NCBI GenBank assembly: GCA_943736015.1 | Contig: OX031069.1 | Location: 18,295,235-18,359,234 of the forward strand | Origin: Tridacna crocea | Lineage: Eukaryota; Mollusca; Bivalvia; Cardiida; Cardiidae | Length of the DNA: 64,000 bases | Direction of reading: 5' to 3' | Shown here: one piece after another, positions 11,778 to 22,066 of the stretch | Layout: every line of letters starts with the position of its first letter | Position numbering within the stretch: position 1 is the first letter of the stretch | The notes under the pieces: generated by a model | Databases searched by the model: none | Told to the model about the DNA's origin: nothing | Seen by the model: only the letters and a program-made list of their open reading frames with translations | Position numbers and translations under genes: made by a program

Positions 11778-12085
11778 ACAAGAGGACCATGATGGTCCTA
11801 TATCGCTCACCTGAGTACTAAGCAGTAAAGGTGTACAATGAAGATACATGTATAAGGTGTAGAGCTTTGATATATGGTATGTAGAAATACTAGTGGATCA
11901 CTACCAAGTTTTTTCATAAGATGTCCCAGGGGTCAAAACTGGCCCTGCCCAGGGAGTCACAAATTCTAAACCTAGGAACAAAAAAGGAAAACTTTAAAAT
12001 TCTCCAGAAAGCTTTGATATTTAGTCTGTCAAATTGACTGGAGACTTGGTGAACATGTTTGTTGAATTGCATGCCCTTCATGGTC
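11778..12085 (-). mobile_element. Short F1-variant element with GGACCAT hairpin ends
   Basis: The left end is AACAAGAGGACCATGATGG, the reverse of the F1-variant 3' terminus. The right end is TTCATGGTCCTCTTGTT in forward orientation. Between them is about one core unit related to 33.0-33.2 kb. It therefore looks like two opposed 3' ends around a remnant core. Confidence 0.6.
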
Positions 12086-12106
12086 CTCTTGTTTTGTTTT
12101 TTTTTT

Positions 12107-13345
12107 TTTTAAATTATACAATTTGGGTCAAAATTGGCCCAGTCTGTGGGTTCACAAGTTTAACATGGGCTTATCTGGTGACTTCAATTCACATAGTGAT
12201 CAAGGGAAACAATTACCATTATAAGAGATATAAATTGGCCCAGTCTGTGGGTTCACAAGTTTAACATGGGCTTATCTGGTGACTTGAATTCACATAGTGA
12301 TCAAGGGAAACAATTACCATTATAAGAGATATAAAATTTGTTTTCAGTTACCTGCCATGATTGTAAAACTAAGCAATTTTATGATTGATGTTAGGTTTTC
12401 AGGATTTTTGGAAAGAAAACGTCCAGATTTCAGGGACATTGATTTATTTTGATGGTTTATTTTTGGAAGGAGGGTATTTTTTACTATGTCAGTTTAGACT
12501 CAGAGACATGTAGGGAATATTTTTTTTTCGGTGAAAGATGGAAATTTATTTCATCAAGTGGACACCATCGTTAATATTTTCATGAGTGGCGCAGCCATGA
12601 GTGAAAATATTAACGATGGTGTTCATGAGATGAAATAAATTTCGATCTTTTACAGAAAAAAAAATTCTATTTATTTCATGCTTTTAACCCTTTCTGGGAG
12701 GAAATTTATCAAAATCCAGTACAGTTCTATTCCATTATTCCCTCTCCTGCATAGCAACGTGTTACAATATTACGTCAAGTGTGAGAAACGTAAAGGTAAA
12801 TGACGTCATATTTCCATCTGGTTGTGAGGCACGCGCAATTAGCCTAGGCAACAAGAACATGAAAATTGGTATCTTACGCTTGTGGTACCAGTGTAAGATC
12901 GAAAAATATTTTCATTCCTATTGCTTGATATCCTACCGGATAGCATGAAATAAATATGCTGTTTGTCTCATGATAGATTTGCATGTATTTACTCTTGTAT
13001 TAGGCCTGCCCTCCACTACAACCTCGATTGCTTGTCGAAGGTTTGCAGATGAAAAATGGCAAATTTCGGGGAGCTTTCGGGATGAAAATGGGCGGAGCTT
13101 GGCAAACGGGGCTCGTTCAGCAGTGATACCCGGAACAGTATGCGAAAGGTTGCCGAAATCTTACCGAAGTATGTGGATCCAGTACAGAAAAATGCTGATC
13201 GGTCCAGGATTGTTGACCGAGTGTTTCCCGATCACGCAGAATTGCTGCAGTTCACTTGCAGAACATATAGAAGCGTTTAAGAGTCAATGCCGACATGTTG
13301 GTGATGTGAGTGCCAAGGTATATATAGGCGAGTTATCTTTCCTGA
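12107..13345 (+). repeat. Repeat unit X, most complete copy
   Basis: Starts at AATTATACAATTTGGGTCAA directly after a T-run next to an F1-variant end. Partial copies lie at 35,182-35,818 (+) and 36,235-37,320 (-). Internal features are a direct duplication of about 97 bp (12,135-12,231 and 12,236-12,332), a strong hairpin (12,564-12,620), and a 129-residue frame at 12,970-13,359. That frame also exists in the 36-kb copy, but nearly every difference between the two changes the amino acid, which argues against selection on a protein. Confidence 0.7.
12564..12620. repeat. 19-bp-stem hairpin inside unit X
   Basis: ACCATCGTTAATATTTTCA pairs perfectly with its complement at 12,602-12,620 around an 19-base loop that is itself partly self-complementary. 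The same hairpin occurs in the X copies near 35.55 and 36.96 kb. Confidence 0.85.
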
Positions 13346-13689
13346 ACTGCTTGGGGTGACACAGTGAATAAGAAACCTCCCTGAATGCTGCCGGATTATG
13401 CGCGATGTGTTTCAGAACGTACGGAATGATCGCTGAAGTTTCCCAGAAGGGATGCCGACATTCCTGACGCTTCCCTGAACTCACGGTCGGCGCCCAAATT
13501 TTAAAAGTTTTAAAATTTGGATCCCGAAGCTTTTTTGATCCCGAATCGGCTCCGACACACTAAGAATGTTTCCAGATAGGTTTAAGAAACACCAAGAACG
13601 GTTCCCGATCATTGCGAAGATGTGTCGAAGGATCCAGTTCCTATCATTTTTACAATCGAGAACCTTTCGGGGTCCTATTGGAGGGCCGG

Positions 13690-13945
13690 TCTTAAAGACA
13701 AAAGTTTTTGACCTGCCAATATTAAAAGCCATTGCAGAAAGCGAATATAGCTTAAATGAATATTTTGTCTTTGATAAAGTAGGGAACATAGTTGGAAAAT
13801 AAGAAAATGCTGGTTACCAACATTTCTCCTTTTCCCACGTTTTCTTAAAAAAAATCTCAGATTCATAAAAACTCAGAATTATGTGATAAAGGGTGGTTAG
13901 AAGCCAGTGGAGCATTAAAGGGTCATCATGGCCCTCTCGTTTTTA
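13690..13945. mobile_element. Degenerate M1 MITE next to an F1-like 3' hairpin end
   Basis: AAGAAAATGCTGGTTACCA and ATTTCTCCTTTTCCCAC at 13,801-13,841 are the M1 central inverted repeat. The region 13,918-13,943 (GGTCATCATGGCCCTCTCG then T-run) resembles an F1 hairpin terminus. Both are decayed. Confidence 0.45.
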
Positions 13946-14002
13946 GTTGACCTCATGGATCCTACCCTTTCAATGACGGATTGTGTAATTTTTCTTTTGC
14001 AG

Positions 14003-14045
14003 TTAACACTAAACAATGGACAAGTCAATGAAAGACAAGAGAAAT
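14003..14045 (+). CDS. Candidate small host exon (43 bp)
   Basis: A polypyrimidine tract ending TTTTTCTTTTGCAG at 14,002 precedes an open segment reading LTLNNGQVNERQEK, with a possible weak donor GTTTAAG at 14,046. It ends one base into a codon, which fits the next candidate exon at 14,130: the joined codon would be TAT. The segment is short and the donor poor, so this depends on the neighbouring exon being real. The product is unknown. Confidence 0.3.
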
Positions 14046-14129
14046 GTTTAAGCTAAAGATAGTAGCAAACACAAAAAAGTCAAAAGGGTCTTAATAAATG
14101 AGCAATCGAATAAATTTATTTTTGGACAG

Positions 14130-14260
14130 ATACTCAAATAAGAGAGCAGCTGCCCTCAACACACCATATTGGACAAGTTCCAGTGCAGTCTCTGTCTGGA
14201 CAGCAAATAGGCAATGTCCCAGTGACATATGATCAAAGACCACAACGAGGAGAGCAAGAT
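14130..14260 (+). CDS. Candidate host exon, Gln/Ser/Pro-rich
   Basis: The segment follows an acceptor-like TTATTTTTGGACAG and ends at a good donor, GAT|GTGAGT. The open frame reads TQIREQLPSTHHIGQVP and continues Gln-, Val- and Pro-rich to GEQD, 43 full codons without a stop. Composition and a shared HIG(Q/K)VP motif resemble the candidate exon at 28,450-28,662, suggesting one low-complexity protein. It ends in phase 0 while the 28-kb exon starts in phase 1, so at least one further exon would be needed. The giant palindrome begins 62 bp downstream, which would put it in an intron. No known family is recognised. Confidence 0.4.
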
Positions 14261-14328
14261 GTGAGTCTGCTATATCGAAGATTGCAGGATTCAAACCACC
14301 ACGACGAGACCCTAGGTTGGTATTAATA

Positions 14329-14363
14329 CGGGCGGAAAGGCCGCGAAGCGGCCTTGGAGCCCG
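14329..14363. repeat. Two-tier stem-loop at left outer end of P1
   Basis: An outer CGGGC/GCCCG stem, symmetrical GGA bulges on both sides, an inner AAGGCCGC/GCGGCCTT stem and a GAA loop. The mirror copy is at 25,254-25,288. These are the most GC-rich few dozen bases of the arms and lie 6 bp from the TTAA edge. Confidence 0.85.
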
Positions 14364-14661
14364 TCTATAGGTAACACGTATGTGTACCAGTCTACAAAAG
14401 CCCACTAGGCTAGGGGAAAAAAAATTCCGAGAAGTTGCAATGACGTACAGGGAATATCTCGGTTTTCTAGGTGCGGTTACAATGGTAGAGTCACGCGCAA
14501 ATTTCTTTCGAAAAGGTGTGGGGGGGGACCGTAAACATCACTCGGGAAATATCGGCGATTTGGTTTACACATATTGGACGTGTCTGGGATCTCATGCATA
14601 TTCGAATATCTGTCCCCAAATCAATGTAAATTTGCGTCACAGCAGCCATTTGTCATTAACA

Positions 14662-14853
14662 ATGGATAGAGAAATTTCTTTTGCCGAATTTAATGAAGTT
14701 TTGAGTAAAGTCAATGTACAGAATACGTGTTCGAGAGATTCCGGTTCATGTTACGGAAATGGCCGAGTGACGTGAGTGTTTACCAATGGATACGGGATTT
14801 CCCAGAGCTTTCCATACCGGCATTGCACTTCAGTAGCCCATGGCCTTACCCAG
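14662..14853 (+). pseudogene. Frameshifted first-exon-like segment, left arm copy
   Basis: An ATG in good context (AACAATGG) opens a frame reading MDREISFAEFNEVLSKVN. Near 14,718 the frame must slip by one base, after which it reads EYVFERFRFMLRKWPSDVS and on through a Trp/Pro-rich stretch to a strong donor CCCAG|GTAAGA at 14,854. Without the slip the frame ends at a TGA near 14,773. The join gives a protein-like sequence of about 64 residues, so this is probably a coding first exon carrying one small deletion, or it uses an overlooked splice. No known domain is recognised. The right arm has the same slip, so it predates the duplication. Confidence 0.4.
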
Positions 14854-15558
14854 GTAAGATAAGAATGTCGGTGTTTTATCTTTTAACTTTCTAAATGTTT
14901 ATTTTGCCATCATCGCTTTCATGAACATACGCGCCTGCAAACTTGCAAATAAATATGTAAAGAAGGGAAGCGACTGTACGCAAATTATCTAATAATGACC
15001 ACCATGTTCTTACACGGTATGTATTTTCCTATGTTGTTGCAACTACACGCTAGACTTGTTTAATTTCTGTAAACAAAAAAATGTAACACGATTATTGCAG
15101 TTATTGCACTGTTTGCATAGTTACTGGTACTGAAGAAAGCCTAGAGTTGATGACGATATTGAAATTGGTTTTCGTGCACCATGAAACACTGCTCAGGTCA
15201 CCAGTATTTTCTCCTTTACCCACAATGTTTTCATAAGCCTTCTCTCATAGGGATATTTAAAGTCAGGATTGTGTGGGGAAGGGGTTAAGAGTTTACATCT
15301 GCACCAATCTGAATGTCTACAAATAAAAACATTGTGACAAGTACAGATAGGCCTACTATTTTCTCCTTTGTCACAATGTTTTCAATAAGGATGCAGAGGC
15401 AGGGGGAAAAAAAGCCATGTCTTGAATTTTGTTGATCTCCAAATAATTTTATAACTAGCCCAGGTTGATAAAATCATAGTTTTTGATTTTCAAAGCCACC
15501 CCAAACTTCAATATCTCATGACTGAATATATATCTAGATCTGGTATGACTTTTTTTAA

Positions 15559-15777
15559 CTCTTTACCACACAATCCCGACTTTTCACATCCCCGGGAAAA
15601 AAGCCTTTTGAAAACATTGTGGCAAAAGAGAAAATGCTGGTAAGCAGCATTTTCTTCTTTTCTCACAATATTTTGTACTCTTCCCAAAACAAATTTCAAT
15701 TTTTGAGCAACATTTATTTTAATGTCTGCAAATACATTCAGTTTTGGCTGTCTACAATTTTGTCATTTGGTAAAGAG
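15559..15777 (+). mobile_element. M1 MITE, left arm copy a
   Basis: TTAA at 15,555-15,558 and 15,778-15,781; ends CTCTTTACCACAC and TTTGGTAAAGAG. The central inverted repeat (AAAACATTGTGGCAAAAG with complement) is slightly imperfect. Confidence 0.8.
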
Positions 15778-15781
15778 TTAA

Positions 15782-16888
15782 CAGTGTTTTATGCCATTTT
15801 CAACATTATTGAATATAGATCTAGTATGAAATTTCTTTAAAAGTGTTTTATGCCATTTTCAACATTATTTCAGACATATAATGGTAACAGCTAACACATA
15901 TGAAAGAGAAATATGACAGAATTTATAGAATTGTATTTCCATAAAGTGACAAAAGTGCTGCTGAAAGTTGACAGAGGTAAGAATGGTTCAGAAGTAAGTC
16001 ATGTAAACAGATAAAATACCAATATATTGTTGTAACTTGTAAGGGATGAGGGATTTATCTTTGATTTAAAACCAGAGATGACAGCAGTCGTTTCTTTGAT
16101 GACCGCAAGAAAATAAAATACATTTTCTCTTCGACATAATCTGTGCAACCTTCAAACAGTTTGGGACAATATTTAGTATGAAAATACAAGTATAAAATAA
16201 ATATGAAATGGATTTAAAATGGCTGAAAAATTAGTGCATGTTTACTCCTTTTCTAGAATCAGATTGGTTCAACTTGAAAGCATTTGCAGGTGACAAATAT
16301 GCCTCAAACAATTGGTTTTGTCATTGAAAGGATAGAAAGAAATTTATTTTCAGCAAATTGATTCAATTTTGACAAATCTCAAATTTTGTCATAAATTATA
16401 GTGAAGAATTTACCATAGAAATGAATTGCAAAGGCCTGTTTGGGGATGTCACATGATCAGTTTTACATGTCGATTATGTGGGATCACATTCAAATAGTTA
16501 CAGTGACGTTATTTTCTATCTCATGAAGGTAGACAGATTTCACAACTGAAAAATGACTGTCGCCTTATGCAACCTTTGAAGGGCTACACTCAGATTGCAT
16601 TGCTAATGCAGAAAGTTCAAAATGAGCAGTTTTATCTTGAATCCACAGTTTGCTTCTTTGCTAAATATTATGGAAAAACAGCTTTGAAATCACAGTATAT
16701 GCAGCTTTAGTTGAGATGTAGAATATCCATTTTATTTGTTTAGCACGATCAGTATTTCACAAGTAATTCCAACTTGCAGTAGAAAAGTTAAATTTATACT
16801 AGTATGCATTGAGCTGCTAGGTTTTGGCAGTAAATGTATTTCTTATACTTAACCATAGTATTTTAACCATGCTGTCTGAAAAGGGGGA
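15782..16888. other. Arm sequence without recognised gene
   Basis: A direct repeat of about 26 bp (GTGTTTTATGCCATTTTCAA...) occurs at 15,785 and 15,842. Otherwise it is AT-rich and without a frame of note. Confidence 0.4.
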
Positions 16889-16892
16889 TTAA

Positions 16893-17114
16893 CCCTTTAC
16901 CAAACTGCAAAATTTTTTATTGGTCCAAATTGAAAGCATTTGCAGACAACAAAATAAATGTGAATCAAACAATGAAAACTGATTCGGGTAATGTGTATAA
17001 AACATTGTGGGAAAGGAGGAAATCCTGGCTACCAGCATTTTCTCCTTTTCCCACAATGTTTTCAAAGGTTTTCTTTCTCGGGGTCATTAAAAGTCGATAT
17101 TGTGTGATAAAGAG
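16893..17114 (-). mobile_element. M1 MITE, left arm copy b
   Basis: TTAA at 16,889-16,892 and 17,115-17,118. Orientation is opposite to copy a. The central inverted repeat is AAAACATTGTGGGAAAGG with its complement at about 17,043-17,062. Confidence 0.8.
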
Positions 17115-17334
17115 TTAATGCATCTGCTAAAAGTATCGACCAAGGTCAGCCAACACAGTCTGTGCAGTCCTCGCAGGCTGACCTGGGTTGAAACGTTTTG
17201 CTATCAGTCCATTTTCAGCATATCAACGGATCATTCTGCAATCTGATTTATTCAGTTGTTAGACAAAATTGGTTTTAAGGATCCATAATCATGATATGAC
17301 TTGTTTGGTAAAAAGGATCACAGAGAAGCATTAA

Positions 17335-17552
17335 TCCTTCATCAAACAATCCCTGGTTTTATTGAAACTGGGGAAGAAAGTCTTTGAAGACATTGTAGGT
17401 AAAGGAGAATCGCTTATTACTGTTAATTTCTCCATTACCACAACATTTTTTTAAACTAAGGAACTTTAGCTCACTGGTATCATTTTTTAATTTGTCGCCT
17501 AAAGATGCTTTCAAGGTGGATATGTGCAAATCTTGTCACTTGGGATAGTGTT
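17335..17552 (+). mobile_element. M1 MITE, degenerate left arm copy c
   Basis: TTAA at 17,331-17,334, then CAAACAATCCCTGG, a decayed ACATTGTAGGTAAAGGAGAA hairpin half, and an end near GTCACTTGGGATAG. The right TTAA has been lost. Confidence 0.55.
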
Positions 17553-17981
17553 TCTTTTGCCCGAACGATACATTTATTACAAACTATGCCTTGAAAAAAT
17601 GTGCCTCAGACATTTTTATTTAGAAAATCCAGTTTAACTGGAATTTTCTTTGACCAAAGTAAAAAGAAAAATAGAGGTCAAGAAATCTTAATCTCTGAAA
17701 ATATATGTAGAATATTGCTCACTTATGTGAAATATGTAATGAGATATATCTATACCAGAAAAAACTTTTTTTTTTTTCTTTAAGCAGGTAAACATAAGAA
17801 GAAGCTCACAGACAACCATGAGCTTTACACAATTACATGCTGCTTCTCTAATATTTCAAAATTTTTATTTCTTTCAGGTGCTTACATAAAATTACAAGTT
17901 TGAACATTCTGGAGGCTAGATAAAGAAACAGTCAACTACCAGAGAGTTTGTGAAGTGAAAGTGATTATAGACTAATTAGCC

Positions 17982-18530
17982 CATCTTCGCAAGCCAAGGA
18001 TACTAACTCCACTTTGTTCGTTATGTATCTTTGCCGCTCGCCTCTTTAAAAATCGAAACTCCCGCTGCACCACCTATCGAATATCACAAGTTGCGTAACC
18101 TTTGCTGATGTTATTTCTGACCAATCAAGATGCTCGTAAAAAATTTGTTGGGCAATGCATCAAATATGGCTGCGCTTTCGGAATCATCAGATCAGAAACA
18201 AGACGAACAGACATACGATAATCCGCAATCATTTGGCTGTAGAACCCGTCCTAATACTTCACATAATTGATCATAAAGTATATAAAACTTATTAAATATC
18301 GATCGTCTACTCTTTTTTGGCAAATTTTCGTCACAGACACGACAACTTTCATTTTTGGTGGGCGCCGCCATTGTTGTTTTCTGTTTTGCGAAAGATTTCT
18401 TGTTACGAATAGTTTGATTGGACGCGATGGGTTTTGATCGCATCCAATGAAATGGCGCAGCGGGAGTTTCGATTTTTAAAGAGGCGAGCGGCCAAGGGTT
18501 CTACCTTAGTATCCTTGGCTTGTGAAGATG
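17982..18530 (-). mobile_element. 549-bp TIR element with 8-bp target duplication, left arm
   Basis: AATTAGCC at 17,974-17,981 and 18,531-18,538 is an 8-bp target-site duplication. The ends CATCTTCGCAAGCCAAGG and its near-complement form the outer inverted repeat. An inner block GCTCGCCTCTTTAAAAATCG is also inverted, so the imperfect TIR runs about 80 bp. An 8-bp duplication fits hAT, P-type or Merlin-type transposition; the superfamily is not decided. It carries the small Cys-pair ORF at 18,192-18,443. Confidence 0.85.
18192..18443 (-). CDS. Small ORF with two Cys-x2-Cys pairs, left arm copy
   Basis: The likely start is the internal ATG in AACAACAATGGCGGCGCC, giving a 59-residue product beginning MAAPTKNESCRVC. 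It has CRVC at the N-terminus, a basic KKSRRS stretch, and VCSSC near the C-terminus about 45 residues later. Paired C-x2-C motifs at this spacing recall zinc-binding N-terminal domains such as ZAD, but the match is by layout only. CCAAT-type boxes (ATTGG and CCAAT) lie upstream, so promoter and first exon may have been captured together. It is most simply the first exon of a larger transposase or host gene retained in a non-autonomous element. Confidence 0.4.
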   Translation of the reverse strand: MRSKPIASNQTIRNKKSFAKQKTTMAAPTKNESCRVCDENLPKKSRRSIFNKFYILYDQLCEVLGRVLQPNDCGLSYVCSSCF

Positions 18531-18711
18531 AATTAGCCACTAACTATACCATTAGTCGAATTGGACGTTCTTTTAGACCCCTAATCAAAACTGTATGATA
18601 AAAGGAGCATTTGATTGAATATATATTAAAAAGAACACACTGTAGTCCCTTTTCTCACAAATACTTTTGTTAGCTGTGTTGCAAATCACTCTTTACACAA
18701 TTATAGCTTAA

Positions 18712-18914
18712 CTCTTTACCATATGGAAAATTATAGTCTTGATCAAACTGAAACCAATTGCAAACATCAAAATAAATTAAACTCGACAACTGAAATTTGT
18801 TTTGGGAAGGGCAGAGAACAGTGTAAGAAAAGGAGAAAATGCTGATTACCAGCAATTTCTTCTTTTCACACAATGTTTTCAAGAGCCACCTTCCTTAGGG
18901 TCTGGGATTTTGCT
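18712..18914 (-). mobile_element. M1 MITE, left arm copy d
   Basis: TTAA at 18,708-18,711; GAAAAGGAGAAAATGCTG and its partner form the imperfect hairpin. It abuts the next copy with a mutated TGAA junction at 18,914-18,917. Confidence 0.65.
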
Positions 18915-18917
18915 GAA

Positions 18918-19138
18918 CCCATTACCACACAATCCCTACTTTTGACAACCCTGAGAAAGAAACCTTTAGAAAACATTGTGGGAAAAGGAGAAAATGCTGG
19001 TAACCAGCATTTTCTCCTTTTCCCACAATGTTTTCTACCCTTCCTAAAACAAATTTCAAATTTTCATTCACTTTTATTTTGTTGTCTGCAAATGCTTTTG
19101 ATTTGGACAAGTCTAAAATATTATTGTTTGGTAATGGG
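18918..19138 (+). mobile_element. M1 MITE, left arm copy e, with perfect 71-bp hairpin
   Basis: It ends at TTAA 19,139-19,142. Positions 18,967-19,037 are a perfect inverted repeat with 35-bp arms around a single central base, from TAGAAAACATTGTGGG to its complement. Its outer ends ACCCATTACCACAC and TTTGGTAATGGG are TIR-like. Confidence 0.85.
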
Positions 19139-19469
19139 TTAAAGGGTTAATAGACTTCAACCGCAGAATATTGTAAAAATGCTGCAAAAGGAGGTACATG
19201 TAATGTAATTGTCAAAAGCAACTGCTCCTTTTCCAATGTTTATGCAAATAGAATCATTGCAGATTATTTCTCACTTGTGCTAAAAGATCTAGTTTGTGAG
19301 GCATAGTAGCCCATTGTGTGTGGAAGCTCTGTATTTTACCTGTACAGTGTGTACAGTAATGAGTTAAACTGGAAACGAATTGGTCTGCATAATTCTATGT
19401 ATTATTTAAGAACAAAAAAATGCAATCTATGAAAGAAAAAGAAAGTTGGCTAATAGGTTTTAATCTTAA

Positions 19470-20151
19470 CTTCCATTTTGCAAAATGAAATCAATTTGCA
19501 TGGGATTTATATTTTCATTATTTAAAAAGAATTATTTTGTATAGTTCAGTATGATATCTTATACTACTTCACTTCAAACAGCTGCTGCTTTACAATTTAT
19601 TTACTAATGAAAAAAAAACAACAACCCAACTCCGCACTAACCTTTTACAAAATAACTAAATGTTTGGTCAAAACCGAAAGCATTAACAGCTAATCTTTAA
19701 CCACTCTACAAAATTTCAGACTTGTCTGAATTGAAAGCATTTGCAGATGACAGTTTCAGTTTGGCTCATAAAAAATATTTTTCTTTGATTGGGTAAAAAC
19801 ATTGTGGAAAAAAGAGACAATACTGGTAACTAGCATTCTCTTTCAGGGACATTAAAAGTATCATAGTGTGGTAAAGGTCAGAAATTAAATGCACCACACA
19901 TGATTATTTTCTGTTTTTGATACATGAGTAGCTGTAATCATGTAAAACTGTATTTGGGTTATGACAAATCCTTTTGTTTTAGATCACATGATAGCAATAT
20001 TGTAAATTTGTCTTTTTGACCATCCATGTCTATGTGCCTTCTATTACTTTTGAACCAGGACATAATATTTTCAGATACCTTTAGGGTTGTGCCAACATGG
20101 GACTTTGAGTTAAACAGGCAAGGGCAAGGTTGAAAAAGTAATAGGACATGT
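19470..20151. other. Unique spacer of palindrome P1
   Basis: The 682 bp separating the arms hold one more decayed M1-like MITE (about 19,701-19,884, with ACATTGTGGAAAAAAGAG). The remainder, with AAGGGCAAGG and TTTGAACCAGGAC, has no recognised feature. The 80-residue minus-strand frame at 19,959-20,201 runs from the arm into the spacer and is chance. Confidence 0.6.
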
Positions 20152-20479
20152 TTAAGATTAAAACCTATTAGCCAACTTTCTTTTTCTTTCATAGATTGCA
20201 TTTTTTTGTTCTTAAATAATACATAGAATTATGCAGACCAATTCGTTTCCAGTTTAACTCATTACTGTACACACTGTACAGGTAAAATACAGAGCTTCCA
20301 CACACAATGGGCTACTATGCCTCACAAACTAGATCTTTTAGCACAAGTGAGAAATAATCTGCTATGATTCTATTTGCATAAACATTGGAAAAGGAGCAGT
20401 TGCTTTTGACAATTACATTACATGTACCTCCTTTTGCAGCATTTTTACAATATTCTGCGGTTGAAGTCTATTAACCCTT

Positions 20480-20703
20480 TAACCCATTACCAAACAATAA
20501 TATTTTAGACTTGTCCAAATCAAAAGCATTTGCAGACAACAAAATAAAAGTGAATGAAAATTTGAAATTTGTTTTAGGAAGGGTAGAAAACATTGTGGGA
20601 AAAGGAGAAAATGCTGGTTACCAGCATTTTCTCCTTTTCCCACAATGTTTTCTAAAGGTTTCTTTCTCAGGGTTGTCAAAAGTAGGGATTGTGTGGTAAT
20701 GGG
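20480..20703 (-). mobile_element. M1 MITE, right arm mirror of copy e
   Basis: Mirror of 18,918-19,138, with the same perfect hairpin at about 20,583-20,653. Confidence 0.85.
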
Positions 20704-20706
20704 TTC

Positions 20707-20909
20707 AGCAAAATCCCAGACCCTAAGGAAGGTGGCTCTTGAAAACATTGTGTGAAAAGAAGAAATTGCTGGTAATCAGCATTTTCTCCTTTTCTTACAC
20801 TGTTCTCTGCTCTTCCCAAAACAAATTTCAGTTGTCGAGTTTAATTTATTTTGATGTTTGCAATTGGTTTCAGTTTGATCAAGACTATAATTTTCCATAT
20901 GGTAAAGAG
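20707..20909 (+). mobile_element. M1 MITE, right arm mirror of copy d
   Basis: Mirror of 18,712-18,914, again abutting its neighbour. Confidence 0.65.
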
Positions 20910-21090
20910 TTAAGCTATAATTGTGTAAAGAGTGATTTGCAACACAGCTAACAAAAGTATTTGTGAGAAAAGGGACTACAGTGTGTTCTTTTTAATATAT
21001 ATTCAATCAAATGCTCCTTTTATCATACAGTTTTGATTAGGGGTCTAAAAGAACGTCCAATTCGACTAATGGTATAGTTAGTGGCTAATT

Positions 21091-21639
21091 CATCTTCACA
21101 AGCCAAGGATACTAAGGTAGAACCCTTGGCCGCTCGCCTCTTTAAAAATCGAAACTCCCGCTGCGCCATTTCATTGGATGCGATCAAAACCCATCGCGTC
21201 CAATCAAACTATTCGTAACAAGAAATCTTTCGCAAAACAGAAAACAACAATGGCGGCGCCCACCAAAAATGAAAGTTGTCGTGTCTGTGACGAAAATTTG
21301 CCAAAAAAGAGTAGACGATCGATATTTAATAAGTTTTATATACTTTATGATCAATTATGTGAAGTATTAGGACGGGTTCTACAGCCAAATGATTGCGGAT
21401 TATCGTATGTCTGTTCGTCTTGTTTCTGATCTGATGATTCCGAAAGCGCAGCCATATTTGATGCATTGCCCAACAAATTTTTTACGAGCATCTTGATTGG
21501 TCAGAAATAACATCAGCAAAGGTTACGCAACTTGTGATATTCGATAGGTGGTGCAGCGGGAGTTTCGATTTTTAAAGAGGCGAGCGGCAAAGGTACATAA
21601 CGAACAAAGTGGAGTTAGTATCCTTGGCTTGCGAAGATG
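21091..21639 (+). mobile_element. 549-bp TIR element with 8-bp target duplication, right arm
   Basis: Mirror of 17,982-18,530. The target duplication GGCTAATT is at 21,083-21,090 and 21,640-21,647. Both copies have the same length, so the insertion predates the palindrome. Confidence 0.85.
21178..21429 (+). CDS. Small ORF with two Cys-x2-Cys pairs, right arm copy
   Basis: Identical in translation to the left arm copy (18,192-18,443). The likely start is the internal ATG at 21,250 in CAACAATGG. See that entry for domains and doubts. Identity here reflects the age of the palindrome, not necessarily selection. Confidence 0.4.
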   Translation: MRSKPIASNQTIRNKKSFAKQKTTMAAPTKNESCRVCDENLPKKSRRSIFNKFYILYDQLCEVLGRVLQPNDCGLSYVCSSCF

Positions 21640-22066
21640 GGCTAATTAGTCTATAATCACTTTCACTTCACAAACTCTCTGGTAGTTGACTGTTTCTTTA
21701 TCTAGCCTCCAGAATGTTCAAACTTGTAATTTTATGTAAGCACCTGAAAGAAATAAAAATTTTGAAATATTAGAGAAGCAGCATGTAATTGTGTAAAGCT
21801 CATGGTTGTCTGTGAGCTTCTTCTTATGTTTACCTGCTTAAAGAAAAAAAAAAGTTTTTTCTGGTATAGATATATCTCATTACATATTTCACATAAGTGA
21901 GCAATATTCTACATATATTTTCAGAGATTAAGATTTCTTGACCTCTATTTTTCTTTTTACTTTGGTCAAAGAAAATTCCAGTTAAACTGGATTTTCTAAA
22001 TAAAAATGTCTGAGGCACATTTTTTCAAGGCATAGTTTGTAATAAATGTATCGTTCGGGCAAAAGA

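Noticed and set aside
12970..13359. 129-residue frame as a gene
   Set aside because: The second copy at 36 kb differs almost only by replacements and has a different end. No domain is recognised.
13481..13802. Overlapping frames on both strands
   Set aside because: Both strands are open by chance, partly through decayed MITE sequence, with no recognisable protein.
14240..14300. tRNA gene or tRNA-derived SINE (B-box-like GGTTTGAATCC on the minus strand at about 14,287)
   Set aside because: No matching A box at the right distance and no cloverleaf was found.
14091..14405. 104-residue minus-strand frame across the P1 edge
   Set aside because: It runs across the palindrome boundary and antisense to the candidate exon; its other-arm counterpart diverges at the edge, so it is chance.
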